Origin: Rana temporaria
Taxonomy: Eukaryota; Chordata; Amphibia; Anura; Ranidae
Assembly: GCF_905171775.1 (NCBI RefSeq)
Contig: NC_053491.1
Location: 137,328,483-137,392,482 of the forward strand
Direction: 5' to 3'
Length of the DNA: 64,000 nucleotides
Below, piece after piece: positions 13,237 through 25,416 of the stretch; positions within the stretch are counted from its first letter, which is position 1; each line of letters opens with the position of its first letter. The notes under the pieces are model-generated. The model searched no databases, had not been told where the DNA came from, and saw nothing but the letters and a program-made list of their open reading frames with translations. A program made the position numbers and the translations under genes.

Positions 13237-13678
13237 TAAAGGGGGGGGGAAGCATACACAGTCGATGCCTTGCTTCTGCCCCTTACCTTATATGCCAATC
13301 TCCAGCAGCAATATTTATTGATATTTGGATCATCTCCAGCTGTGAGCTGTGCACATTCATGCTACTCTTTTGGCCAACACAAGCTTAATAGAGATTTTAG
13401 GGAACTGAGTCAGCAGGTATGGTGGCAGTCACCAATGGGGATTATTAGATGTGCATTGGGAATATCAATGTATGTGTGGTGGGTGAACATAATATTTGCA
13501 CAAACATACACAACACATGGGCATTGAGCTATGAGGTCTACATTTATAAATGGGAGCTCCAGGTCAGAAAACACTGCTAAGAACCACAGGGAACGCAGGC
13601 ATGCCATGGCACTGTACCGTTTACACTAGAAAATAGAACAATGAAGACTGGTGAGTGGAATGAAAAATTTGTAACACT
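13237..13678. other. PHTF2 intron, nothing recognised
   Basis: Unique-looking sequence. No element boundary was seen. Confidence 0.35.
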
Positions 13679-13856
13679 AATGCCCTGTACACACAATCAG
13701 ACCTTTGTCTGACGGAATTCCATCGGAGGAAAATAGAACATGTTCTCTATGTAAACTCCGATGGATATCATCTGAATTTCCGATGGGGCATACACACGGT
13801 CGGAATGTCAGACAGACTTTTTCCATTGAAAATTCCGATCGTGTATAGGGGCATTA
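13679..13856. repeat. Short MITE, family H (tacacacgatcgg ends)
   Basis: The ends are aatgccctgtacacacaatc and the inverse of gatcgtgtataggggcatt. Internal tcggaattccgat-like words recur in the longer copy at 32246-32662. Confidence 0.7.
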
Positions 13857-14935
13857 GGGGGACAAAAACTCAGCACTGCACTGAATATATATCAATATGG
13901 CATCACACAAAGCGTGTTTTATGCCAAGATTGGCTGCTGTATTCTGTCAGCTTTCCTGTGTTCAATTGTCTCGTACAATTTCTCAGACAATATGGCTGCA
14001 GAGAAGAAAAGAAGGAGGAGATAGGAGACCTTGACTTGACACACTTTAAAGTGCAGCAAGCTGTCAACTATATATGCTTTTAACGCAATTGTCAAAAAAA
14101 AAAAAAAAAATCTATAAAAAACAAAAAAACTATAAACTTCCTAAAAAAGTTCATAGCTTCAACAGAATTAAATTATTAACAGATAAAGATTTGCAAATAG
14201 ACAGCCCACCACAGGTGAGGAATTAAGAAAAATTAAAGATACTTGATAGTATTTCACCATCTATTAAAATTACATTAGACAGATAATTCATGTAATTGAG
14301 TACCAAATTATTTCACTTCGGCAATTAATGCCAAAAAGCACAAACCTCATGAAGTCAACCCTCTTCATTGACTGTAATTTATCGACCTGAGTAAACAAAA
14401 CAAAAATATATCTAACCTTGGGACATACTAGTTGGCTAACAACATGAGAATAAGAAATGCCTGCAGATTTCACAGTCTACTGAAAAATTCTGTTTCACTT
14501 GTTGGTGGACAGTGGTGGGATTAATCGACCACTGGTTTCCAATATCTCTGCTGGTAATGAACAATAAGATCTCCAGGAAACCTGAAGTAGTATCACCACA
14601 ATTTAAAAATCTCTGTTGAAGCCCCTAGGGGACCAAGTGCATGTAGCACTTGTTTCCATCCCAATCTGTGCTATGGTTTTGCGCTAAAATATCATCATTA
14701 TGTTGGTTTGTGCTGGCTGTCAGTTTCAACCCTTGCTGAAGACCAATTTAGGGGGTTCCTATGGGGGAAATATAGAAGTTGAAGTCACATGCCGACGCTC
14801 AGATTTTCATTTTACTTTGTACATGCTGGTTAGGCTCTTGCTATGTATTCCTTAATGACATCAGATGTTTGCCAAATGCCCCTGGTGCTTCCATTGTATC
14901 TGGGTTGTTTGTCCAATGCAGACTGCACTCAGAAT
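13857..14935. other. PHTF2 intron, nothing recognised
   Basis: AT-rich DNA with an A-run at 14094-14110. No gene or element that I can support. Confidence 0.35.
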
Positions 14936-15458
14936 AAAGTGATATTAAAGCCTCATTTTTATTTTAAAAAATTCAATAAAAATTGTTTTTTCTTAACTGC
15001 TCTGAGCAATGGTATTGCACGGAAGCTTCCCCTTACCTTTTGTTCTTGAATCCACTGCTGGTGCCGTCTGCTCCTTTTTCCTACTGGTGTCCCCAAAGCA
15101 AGCACTGTGCATTCTCAAACCGGGCTGTGTATGTCAATAGACTTACACAGTACAGCTCACCCTGGCCCCCACTTTCTATGGCTCCCACTGCGGCTTGTGC
15201 CTCCTGCGAGATCAGCAAGGGAGAAGACCTACAGCCGGGACACTGATGGATTGCTGACCGGACTTGGAAAATTCCTCCTACAAGCTTTAACCAATTCTCA
15301 GCCCAATACTGATAGAAGTCACAAGACTGCTATACACTGCTCCGGAGAAAAGGTATTTAGCAGTTTATATTTACTAAAATAATTGCATTCCCATGTTCTA
15401 TGTACTGTGGGAGACCAAATATAGCAAATGCAAGGTCCTAGGTTTAGTAACACTTTAA
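14936..15458. repeat. MITE-like repeat with TAAAGTG ends
   Basis: It begins taaagtgatattaaagcc and ends ggtttagtaacacttta, an imperfect inverted pair. The core is moderately GC-rich and non-coding. Confidence 0.5.
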
Positions 15459-16099
15459 GCCATTTGGAAGCAACACACAAGTTTCAATCCCAAAAAATTG
15501 ACAACAAATGAAAAATAACTTTGTAAGGCCCATGGCTGCAGCTGTGCAACTTTCAGCAATTTACCAATGTCAATTGTATGCACGCTCTTTGCCTAGCATA
15601 TACTGTACATCCAAAATCTCTCAGTCCTTAATTGTCCCAGTTGCCACTCCTGTAAGGTTTTGTTACTTCTTCCATAAAACATGGCATTGTGTTTTGAACC
15701 TGCCGATTGTGTGTGGAGGCATGTATTGCGACTGGATTGTTTGGGTAAAATTCCTTTCATTGTCTATGGTCAGTTTTACATGATGCTTTTTAAATCTTTT
15801 TTTGAATGGGTTACTGTAAACATTTGAGGTTGTACGCACAGTGATCAATGTTGCAATTGTAGTTTTTTTTTGCCAGCATGTGGACAATGGAAGAATTCTT
15901 CAAGTTATGCATATATTACAGTTAGGACATCTATGATAACCCCTTGTTTCTTAGAAGTTAAAGCCAAGTGTCATACTCTCCCCTGGGATCTGCTTGTACA
16001 GCGAAATAATAGAGAGTGTTATTCTTAGATTAATCAGGATCTTGGGAGTACAGTACAAGACAACGGACCTTTAGTCACTGCCATAGGTATATGAAGTGA
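15459..16099. other. PHTF2 intron, nothing recognised
   Basis: No support for any feature. Confidence 0.35.
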
Positions 16100-18950
16100 C
16101 CTTTAGATTATTGGATATTTGGAAAAAGAGAGGGCTGCAAAAGATATCCATGTATACATGTCCCCCGACTCCCAGCCAGCATCAATTTTAATGTAGGCTA
16201 AAAGGAGATCACAAGAAAAGAGAAAAAGGACTTAAGTCCCATACTGTAATCAAAAATGCCTATCTCTGGAAAGTCAAAGAATTCCACTTTCCTAGTGATA
16301 CAATAAAAGGACAAAAGGATCTTTAGCCATTACAATGGAATATCCTAAAGCAACCCAAGAGAGGGACAGTAAAAACATAGCAGCAGCAGGTCCACATAGA
16401 AAATGGGTCAAGAAAGGTTTGACAAATTCACAGCAGCTTATAGAACCGCTCACCTAAAATTGGCAATAGAGGAGGCCTGAACAGCAATCAGATAGAACCC
16501 AACAAGCTGGTTAAAAGAAGCCCAGGTGGCAGCCTTGCACTTTGTGAAGAGGTGATGGCATCAAGTCAATGCATCCCATGTAGTATTTGCTAGCATTAAA
16601 TCTTCCTGACTTACACCAAGCAAAAGAGTCCTTCCAGTTGCAATGTTAAATGTTACTTTTTACAAAATCTCCTAACTCACAGGAGGGTAGGGATGACAAA
16701 GTCAAATAGGTTCCGGTCTCCCTGGACCATGTCTTCAACAGCCATGCTGCTAAACCCAAAAACTGAGGTGCAGGATGGAGCACTGGCTCTTGGGACAGAA
16801 TGTCTGGATAATCCAAGAGGGCCCACTGAGAGTCTGCCACAAGCTTGTCCTCCTGGGCCAATTCAGTGTGATGAGAATCACCAATGCCGTTCATCTCAAT
16901 ACTATGAAGCAAAGGAGTGAGAGTCTGAAGGGTTGGAAAGCAAAGATCAAATTGAGCTACAGTGTCACTAGAGAATACACTGTGAATGCCAAAGGGTCCC
17001 TTAACCTGGTAACAAACCTGCCCATTTGCTGCTGAATCTAGACACAAGCAGATTCAAGTTTGGCACCCCCACCTGTGGCAAAGAGCTTGAATCACCTCTG
17101 GATGAAAATCCCCATAATCCAGACAATGATAACTGAGAACGTCCACCTGACAATTTCCCATGCTTGGGATGTGGATGGTTGTAAGGGCTGATTCTATATT
17201 TGCAATGTGACTTCTGGTGTCTCCTTGATGGCCGATGCAAGCCACAGCTGCTGAATTGTCTGAATAGACTCTTATCGGATACCCTCATAGCTGAGGGGTC
17301 CAGGGTTGAAAGGCCAACTGAACTGCCCTGAGTTCCAACTGTACTTTCTCTGACAAACAAGTCCAGAACTGCTGTCCAACCCAATAGGCTGGTATGCACT
17401 GTGAGAGTCTTCCATGTCTTTGGAGAAAAGGGTTTCTCCGACTTCAGTGCTACATTAGGGAAAGTCTGTTTGTTCCTACGCTGTCAGAATGTTGAGTTGC
17501 CATGATCTGGAGTGAAACTGGGCATACAACACTACCTCGAAGAAGGCAACCATTAGACCCAAGACCTTCATGCTGGCACAAAGCAAGGGTTTCCCTTTGG
17601 CCTGGAGGCCCTAGACATGAGCACAAGGGGTCAGAAGTTAGCATTGTAGCAATGAGCAGGTAGCATTGAGGAGGAAAAGAATTGAAATGTGCAGGTAAAA
17701 ACACAAATTTTAGAGAATCTAACTGGACTCCTAGCATAGAAGTCCAGTAAGTAAGTTCTTTTCCCTCTATTTTACACCACAAAGACTCCAACTTAAAAAT
17801 ATTAAAGTGGAGGTTCACCCAAAAACTAAATTTTTAACATTAGATTGAGGCTCATTTTGGGAAGCAGAATCGGGTGTTTTTTTAAAAATTGAAGCAGTAC
17901 TTACCGTTTTAGAGAGAGATGTTCTCCGCCGCTTCCGGGTATGGGCTGCGGGACTGGGCATTCCTATTTGATTGACAGGCTTCCGATGGTCGCATACAGC
18001 GCGTCACGATTTTCCAAAAGTAGCCGAACATCGGCGCCGTATAGAGCCGCACCGACATTCGGCTTCTTTCGGCTACTCGTGACGTGATGTATGCGACCGT
18101 CGGAAGCCTGTCAATCAAATAGGAACGCCCAGTCCCAAACACCACACCCGGAAGCGGCGGAGAAGATCTATCTCTAAAACGGTAAGTACTGCTTCGATTT
18201 AAAAAAAAAACACACCCGATTCTGCTTCCCAAAATGAGCCTCAATGTAATGTTAAAAAAAAATTTTTGCGGGTGAACCGCTTTAAGTGGTTTTGATTTGT
18301 TAAAAAGGTAAAGATTAAGTTGTATTGTTATGGTTTAAAATGTTTAAATAAGCATCCCAAATGTCTACAGAAAGGCAAGAGGCAAAAAAACAACGTTGCT
18401 GTTTCAATGCAGAACTTCAGAACCTGTAAAAACAAGTCTTCAGTTCCAGAATGGCCCAGATTCCTCCATTTGGTCTGGCAACCATAAAGAGATTGGAGTA
18501 GAAGTCTTGAAATTATTTCTTCATTGGCACAAGAATGAACCCCTGAGACAGGAGCTGCTGGAAAGCAGCAAGAAGATCTTCCCGCCATAGAGGGAGGAGG
18601 GGCAGGTTTGACAGCATGATGCAGAGAGGAGGCGGAGTGCAAAGTTTTTAGCCCCTGGACATGAAATTCTGGATCCAAACATCTGACATGTTCTGGTGCC
18701 AGAGAGGGCCAACAGATACCCCCACTTTGACAAGTGGTGTCACCCCATCACTGGGAAGAGGGTTTAGCCAGCCTTGGTCGGTTTAAAAGGCCTTGGTAAC
18801 CCAAGAAATGGCAGCATTTACAACAGCAATCTCACACTCTTCAGTAGGATACTACTGTGCAAGGGTTTTTGGAAGTATAATAACCTTCTCTGGATGAGGC
18901 TATGTAGGACAAGTGAGTTAACTGGGAAGGTCTTAGTTGCTTCTAGCAGC
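16100..18950 (-). mobile_element. Decayed DIRS-like retrotransposon (gag/RT/RNase H/YR remnants)
   Basis: The pieces read on the minus strand in DIRS order. From right to left they are an RT start near 18420-18520 (SNLFMVARPNGG), an RT to RNase H junction near 17440-17620 that shares wording with 22030-22150 of the complete copy, RNase H and linker at 17440-16640 (ALCHRWGCQ, DILSQEPVLHP, LAAWLLKTWSRE), and the end of the tyrosine recombinase near 16450-16540 (AATWASFNQLVGFY). Frameshifts and stops are frequent. A fold-back MITE at 17806-18281 splits it. Confidence 0.82.
17806..18281. repeat. Fold-back MITE flanked by TTAA
   Basis: It is flanked by TTAA at 17802-17805 and 18282-18285. The two arms of about 210 bp are inverted copies. 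The left arm holds aggttcaccc, gaggctcattttgggaagca and cgccgcttccgg; the right arm holds their complements. The centre is near 18045. It lies inside the DIRS relic. The apparent 111-codon frame here is a by-product. Confidence 0.88.
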
Positions 18951-18951
18951 T

Positions 18952-19640
18952 TAAAGAGGAGCTCCAGTCTGGGAAAAATAAATAAAAGTCAGCAGCTAAA
19001 CATACTGTAACTGCTGACTTAATATAAGGACACGTACTTGCCGATTCTTCAAGGGGTTTCAGGTACATGAAACCGGCAGTGAAGCTTTCCGGCTTTTAAA
19101 GCCGTGCTGTGCTTTGTGAATGGTCCCGCAGTTTTCTGGGACCTGTGTGTGTCACAGAAGGCTGCGTGGCAGTGGAGGTTGCAATCAAGCAGGGCTTCCC
19201 CTTTTGGACGGAGCTCCACATTAAAGGACCTCAGGCTAGAGACTTTAGGGTGCGCAGAATCAGGCTGCTCTAATGCCAAGCTGGAGTTTACAGCGCAGCA
19301 ATGGAATCCTCAAAGTAAAAGTATTTTACATTTTTTTGCAGGTTTATACTTGCCTATGTGTATGCAACATCGGTTCGATGCTGCATCTGTGCCTGGCCGT
19401 CTCTGCATTGAGAGCTGCGCGAACACCGCCGATGGCTCCGGTCTCTCAGTTCCCTGAGCAGAGCGCTGCTGACTGTCAATCAGCAGCTCTCCGCTCTGCC
19501 CCCCCATGCTCACTGGACCGCTGAGCTGTGGAGGGGCAGGGAGCGACCGTCTCAGGCTCTCAGCCACTCGTGAGAGGCTGAGACTGGTATCAGTCCAGGC
19601 ACCTGTCGAATCCAGACTTTGTCATGATGATGCGGTGCCT
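18952..19640. repeat. Composite of short GC-rich repeats
   Basis: It begins ttaaagaggagctccagtc, like the TTAAAG-GGAGTTCC family at 31431 and 41490. It has an internal inverted pair agtcagcagctaa / ctgctgactt and another pair ccaggcacc...ggtgcctgga near 19596-19645. Exact boundaries are unclear. Confidence 0.4.
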
Positions 19641-19802
19641 GGACTAATTCCCGTGACGTCAGCAGAGAACGGATTTCAGTCTTAGAGAAGTCATCCATCA
19701 TGCAGATACTGGCAAAAAAAATACTGCATTACAGAGCACTACAATCACAATACCGATAACTGTGTATACAACCACAAATGCAAATGATTTTTTGTATTCA
19801 CC

Positions 19803-20001
19803 GTAAATTATTTTCTCTGTTGTCCAAGGACGGACACCGCTCCTTAAATCTTGACAAGTGGGTTATGTTCCTGTTCACAGGAGAGGACTAGACAGAAACA
19901 TGTTAGATAATGAAATACATGTTACTTTAACAGAGTTGAACAGCCTCTGGGGGCAGTCTCTCCAGACATAACCCTCCTCCCTGCAGTATGCAGCCTCAGT
20001 T
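19803..20001. repeat. DIRS inverted terminal repeat, 3' side
   Basis: The sequence from gtaaattattttctctg to gcagcctcagtt is the inverted copy of 25218-25416. Both contain ggacaccgctccttaaatct and gttcctgttcacaggagagg, in opposite orientation. Confidence 0.93.
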
Positions 20002-20039
20002 CGTAACAAGCAGTACAAACCTAAAAAGGAGGGGTGGGT

Positions 20040-20160
20040 GCTGTATCCGTCCATGGACGACAGAGAAAAGAATTTTACGCTGAGTATAAAAACAATTATT
20101 TCCCCTTATCGTCCATGGACGGATGGCTCCTTAAATCTGGACAAATGGGACATCCCCAAG
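20040..20160. repeat. DIRS internal complementary region
   Basis: 20046-20078 (gtccatggacgacagagaaa...) is the complement of one outer end. 20095-20150 (atcgtccatggacggatggc, tccttaaatctggacaaatg) repeats the other outer end. Back-to-back copies of the two termini are the hallmark of the DIRS-1 replication model. Confidence 0.85.
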
Positions 20161-20311
20161 CAGTGTCAAAAACTAGGGGTGGGAACAGTATCAGTAAAAC
20201 CAATTGAACTTCACCCCAATCAAGCAGAGCTCCTCAACAGAGGAGTTGCAACTTTAACCAGATGCCTGCAAAACCTTGCGGCCGAAGGAAGCATCTGAAG
20301 ATGCACTCACA

Positions 20312-21000
20312 TCAACCTTGTAAAATTAGGAAAAACTGAACGGACGACCAAGTCGCTGCCTTACACACCTGTGAGACAGATGCTTGATGTCGGAAAGCCC
20401 AGGAAGCACCAATTGCCCTGGTCAAATGTGCTGTGACCAAAAAGGGGGGAGCCAGCATAGGCCTGTATGACGGTCTGCCTGAACCACGAGAAATGGAGGC
20501 CGGCGAGACTGCCAGCCCCTTTTGTGGACCCGACACCGACACAAAGTGCTTCAGATCTGCGAAACAGAGCCGTAGCAGGCAGGTACACCCGCAAAGCGCG
20601 TACCACACCTAAAGTATGAAGCGCAACCTCCTTAGGATGCGCCAGCCGAGGACATAAGGATGGAAAAACAATGTCCTCATTCAGGCGAAAAGCCAAAACC
20701 ACCTTCGGAAGAAAGGAAGGTCGCGGGCGCACCACCGCCCTATCCTTATAGGGGATGAAGTATGGCGACTTGCAAGACAAGGCCGCCAACTCAGAAAGCC
20801 CTCTTGACAGAAGTAATGGCCACCAAAAAGGCCACCTTCTGAGATAGTGTCAACAGAGGAATCTCTCTGATGTTTTCAAAAGGAAAGTTCCTAAAGAACA
20901 GAGAGCACCAGAGTCAAAACTCATGGGGGAAGAGGTGGGTCAAGAGGAGGGAAGTTATAATGAAACCCCTTGCACAAAAGGTACCCACCAGAGAATGGGC
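20312..21000 (-). pseudogene. DIRS tyrosine recombinase (YR), disrupted
   Basis: On the minus strand the pieces LHTLGVVRALRVYL, then the LTRAIGASWAFRHQASVSQ stretch and VCKAATWSSVQFF, match the DIRS recombinase, including the block around the second catalytic arginine (H..TRA) and the C-terminal AATW segment before the catalytic tyrosine. The blocks fall in two overlapping frames, so there is at least one frameshift. This enzyme inserts the circular DNA copy without target duplication. Confidence 0.82.
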
Positions 21001-21199
21001 CGCGAAAGGCCACTGAAAAAACACAGCCAAGGCTGAAATCTGCCCCCTAACGGTGCCGAGGGCAATTTTCAGATCCACTCCAAGCTGTAAAAAAAAACAG
21101 CAGGACCCTGGACACAGAGTATGTTCATGGACAGCACCCCATTTTTTCGCACAAAGAGATGTAGGCCTTTCAGATGCAATGGTTGATCCTCCTGGAAGA

Positions 21200-22020
21200 A
21201 GACTACCGTGCCCACAGCATGGTTGAGATGACCGAGTAGGACAGACCCTGGTCTCCTAAAACCTGGCTTCCAATAGCCATGCCTTGAAAGCCAGCGACTG
21301 TACAACAGGATGAAGTATGGGACCTTGAGACAGAAGGACCTCTCGCATTGGCAACTGCCAGGGTAGATCCGCCGCCAGGCGCCCGAGATCGGCGTACCAA
21401 GGACACAGAGGCCAATCTGGAGCAATTAGAATCATCGGGATCCCCTCGGCCTCCACTCTGTGGAGCAGCCGATGAAGCAACTACAATGGAAGAAAGGCGT
21501 AAAGTAGCCGATACTGACCCCACAGGGCCACCAACGCGTCTGTAGAGAGATCACTAGACCTGGCCACGAACTTCGACACCTTGTGGTTCAGACGAGCGGC
21601 CAGGAGATCCACGCCCTGTGAGCTTCACCTCCTGCAAGGGAGTTGAAACACCTCCGAGTGCAAAAGACCAGTCGCCCTGGTCCAGCATCTGGCTACTCAT
21701 GTAGTCCGCCTGCCAGTTTACCTGATGGCAGACCTAAACCACAGTTGTCCGACAGAATCCTGATCGGGCGACCTTGCAACCTCCTCGACCACGAGGAGAG
21801 GCATAGCCTGATCGCCCGGAGTTCTAGGACATTGATCGGTAGACGGGATGCCACTAGAGTCCAGCGACCCTGGGCCAACTGGATCCCCCAGACGCCTCCC
21901 TCAACCCGTGTGGCTGGCGTCCATCGTAATCACCGTCCACTGGAAGGAAACAAACAACTTCCTGGACCAAAGAACCGGATCTCAGCCACCAATTCAGAGA
22001 GACTGACTAGGTGACTTACC
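21200..22020 (-). pseudogene. DIRS RNase H and linker, disrupted
   Basis: The frame at 21878-21693 reads SRLPINVLELRAIRLCLSSW then RPIRILSDN, the DIRS RNase H core with its DN catalytic pair. The frame at 21480-21256 reads ILIAPDWPLCPWYADLGRL and LLSQGPILHPVVQSLAFKAW, the conserved segment between RNase H and recombinase. The frames are discontinuous. Confidence 0.85.
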
Positions 22021-22130
22021 TGAATCTGCCGATCCAGAGACAAAGGAGATTTGTATCACTAGGACAGTATCTCCCTCTGCAAAACACGTGTGGAACTGGG
22101 CATACGGTACCCCCTCGAAGGAGGCTACCA

Positions 22131-22790
22131 TCAGGCCCAGGACTTGTAGGCAAAAACAGAGATGACCGATTGCGTGATGCCAACACCGTCACTGCAGACT
22201 GAAGAGTCTACAATTTTTCCAGGGGAAGAAAAACCTTTGCTTCCAAGGAGTCCAGGATCAACCCTAGGTACTTCAAACGCTGAGTCGGAACCAGAACCGA
22301 CTTCTGAATGTTTAAACACCCACCCGAATTCCTGGAGGGTCTGACTGGCTATAGACACATCCTCCTCTAATTCTGAGGCAGAAGCTACTCTCAGAAGAGA
22401 GTCGTCTAAGTAGCCCACGATGGCAAAGCCTCGCTGTCCCAGCAAAGCTAGGATCAGTGCGAGCACCTTGGTGAAAACTCTTGGTGCCAACGCTAGACCA
22501 AAAGGAAGGGCCACAAACTGACAGTGGTCCTCCCCTATCCCGAAACCTCTGGTGACTTGCGCAAATTGGGACATACATGTATGCGTCCTTGATGTCCAAG
22601 GACGCCAGAAAGTCCCCCGTATGAAGCACAGCTACCACCGAACGAATGGATTACATGAGAAACTACCTTACTCTCACAAAGGCATTTAGGGCTTTGAGGC
22701 CAAAAATTGGACAGACTCCATCCTTCTTCGGGACCACAAACAGATTTGAATAGAATCCCTGAAACCGCTCATCCTGCGGGACGGGAAAAA
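22131..22790 (-). pseudogene. DIRS reverse transcriptase, disrupted
   Basis: On the minus strand this reads LHTGDFLASLDIKDAYMYVP (motif A region with DIKDAY), then CQFVALPFGLALAPRVFTKV (motif B), then GFAIVGYLDDSLLR (motif C, the YLDD catalytic box). Spacing is right for a DIRS RT. A frameshift lies between motif A and motif B, because they are in different frames. The N-terminal part continues towards 22790. Confidence 0.9.
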
Positions 22791-22799
22791 TTACCCCGC

Positions 22800-24200
22800 A
22801 GCTTAGCAAGTCCTACACTGCCCCAGCAGGGCAGACCGACAAGCCGGAAGGAGAGGGAGACTTGAGGGAAAGAATCTGTACGGTGGATAGGAAAGAACCC
22901 CATCTAGTACTCCGAAGAGACCACCTCGCAGACCCACTGGTCGGAAAGAACCCCATCTAGTACTCCGAAGAGACCACCTCGCAGACCCACTGGTCGGAGA
23001 GCAGGGAGGTTCACCAAGCTGTGAACCTGCAAAGCCGTCCCCCCACCCATGAGACGGGCAGGGGAAGGCTACATACATTGGCTGGTTTGGGTGCCGACGT
23101 GGTCGACTTGCACACCCAGGGGCGTTCCCGTCCCCCAGCTGAGCCTTTGTTGGCCTGGGAGGGTTTACCCGCGGGCCCTGACTGATGAAAAACAGCGCTT
23201 CTGAGCGGGGAATGAAGGACCCGGCACATGGCGTGGCTCCTTTCCCCTGGTGGACTGACGGAGGAGAGTGCTCTTACCCCCGGTGACATTCTTGATAATG
23301 TCATCCAATGAGGTACCAAAAAAAACACCCACCCCTAAAAGGTAAATCAGCCAGGGCTTTTTTGGATGCTTGGTCAGCAGACCAGCATTTCAGCCAAATC
23401 AGGCTGCGCAAAACCACCGCCAAAACAGAGGCTCTGGATATCAAGGATGCTGCATCCCGTGGAGCATCACAGACATATACAAGGCCCTGGACCAACTGGT
23501 CGGCCAGTCTAACAAATTAGGGAGGGAGCTGGTGCTCCTCCACAGTCTGGTGCGAAACCTTACCCATTCAGGGAGTGTCTGAGACACCAAGGTTGCAGCC
23601 ACAACAGGCCGCGATGCAGACCCCAGCATGGTTAAGATGGAGCGGGTCAGCGCCTCTGACCTCCCATCAGTATGGACCTTGAAGACAGGGGTCCCTTCTA
23701 TATGGAGAGTGGTCACCCCTTTTTAACAGGGGCACCAGGGGGCCACTACCTGAGGAGAAGACTTTTTTTTAAAACTCTCCTCAAAGGGGTACCGAACCGC
23801 CAGGCGCTGAGGAACTACAAGGACTTCTGCATCCTTTCCCATGCCTTATCAATGAACTTGTCAAAAGAAAGGGACATATAAGGAAAAACTTTCACAGAGC
23901 AGCCTGAATTGTGTGCACAAAAAAGACCGAGCCCACAGAGGATACCTCCGCTGCACAATACAGCATAAGCAAGCTTCTTACAGCATCAATAAGCGCACTG
24001 ACAAGTACCCTGTAACTGACCCAAGTGAGGAGTCGGCCTCACAAGAAAGGTCCTGGTCAACTTACACAGACCACACAGAACCAGGGACGAGACAGCCAGG
24101 TCCCGGTCTGAGGCAGAGCAGTCCCCAGGGGATGGTGGGGGAGGGGGCACTTTTTAACCCCCCCTAACGCCGCACTAAAGAAGTGTCTATAAAAAGCAGG
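22800..24200 (-). pseudogene. DIRS gag-like ORF, disrupted
   Basis: Recognisable blocks on the minus strand are VFKVHTDGRSEALTRSILTM (23650 region), LVYVCDA...DAASLISRASVLAVVL and KCWSADQASKKALADLPFRG (23340-23490), and a basic C-terminal tail with GKPSQANKGSAGGRERPWV (23160). Such blocks typify frog DIRS gag proteins. Several frames are needed. A short tandem duplication is present at about 22893-22997. Confidence 0.75.
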
Positions 24201-25217
24201 TGCAGGAGCCCCAGCTGCCACCTCTGGCATGTCTTGGGGAGGAAGAACCAGACACTGACTCCATTTAAACAGCTCTCAGAGACCCATTTCAGACCTGAAT
24301 AAATCCCACCATCATTGCTGCGCTGACTGGGGGGTTACCCAGGGGACTCGCCAATCACCGGAGGAGACCGTTCATCGCCGCTGCCTACCCTCAGAACACA
24401 GCGCGTGTGTGAGGAGAAATGCTGTGAGGTAAAGCCTGATCAAAAAATCATGAGGAAAACTGTGCTGTGCGCTATATAAGCCCAGCACTACAGGCCAAAA
24501 CCACCTCCAAAATGGCCGCCGGACGCCACAGATAGAGCAGGGAACGGCCACAGTAAAATGGCCAACCGCAATAGTAAGCTGCGCCATAGCGCGACCACAA
24601 CAAAATGGCCACCAATGGGAATTTACAATAGTAACAGCAGGCTACAAAGAAATGGCGACGGCACTGCAAAAATTGTGGCAAAACGCCGCAACGTGGATGA
24701 GAAGGCCTAATGAGGCCTTTTTGAAGCAAACACCCCCCCACAGAAAAAACACAGGCCCAGAAACCCCACAGTCCCCTGGTGAGAAAATGAGCCCCCCCAC
24801 AGATCCACCCTGGCAGCAATAGAACAGCAGAGGGGAAAAATGACAGAGAGCAGGGAAGGGAGGACAGGAGAACCCCTGAACCCCAGGAATGCTCAGCCTT
24901 AACGACCCGCCGAAGCGGGAAGGACTGTACTTACCCGTCCATGCGAGGACCCACTGACACATTCCTGACAGGCATACACCGCTTAGGATTAGCTGTCGGC
25001 CCGGTCCAGAGACAACACCACAGCCCAGTCATATGTGGACCCTGGAGCCAAAGATCACTGGCCACCGCAGGAGCCATGGGGTATGTCGTGGCAGACCCAG
25101 CCTCTTTGCAAAGGTGTGCTCACGCTCACAGGCCGGACTGAGGAGACTACAAGGATCTATAATATCCAGCATGTCTCTTAGCCGACAGTTGTCCTTCTCC
25201 TTTGCTAGGCAGAAAGA

Positions 25218-25416
25218 AACTGAGGCTGCATACTGCAGGGAGGAGGGTTATGACTGGAGGGACCGCCCCTGGGCGGGGCTGTTCAACTCTGTTAAAGTAA
25301 CATATATTTAATTATCTAACATGTTTCTGCCTAGTCCTCTCCTGTGAACAGGAACATAACCCACTTGTCAAGATTTAAGGAGCGGTGTCCATCCATGGAC
25401 GATGAGAGAAATTTAC
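25218..25416. repeat. DIRS inverted terminal repeat, 5' side
   Basis: Inverted partner of 19803-20001. Its outer end is gatgagagaaatttac. Confidence 0.93.

Larger units (their letters stand above)
19803..25416 (-). mobile_element. Structurally complete DIRS-like tyrosine-recombinase retrotransposon
   Basis: The element is 5.6 kb, with 5' end on the right and 3' end on the left. The outer ends are inverted copies (19803-20001 against 25218-25416), not direct LTRs. An internal complementary region at about 20040-20160 lies just inside the 3' repeat. Between them, on the minus strand in order, are gag, RT, RNase H and tyrosine recombinase remnants. All frames carry stops and shifts, so it is no longer autonomous, but the whole architecture is preserved. 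It sits in the large intron between the exons at 5248 and 29015. Confidence 0.92.

Noticed and set aside
17909..18244. 111-codon minus-strand frame
   Set aside because: It is made by the arms of the fold-back MITE.
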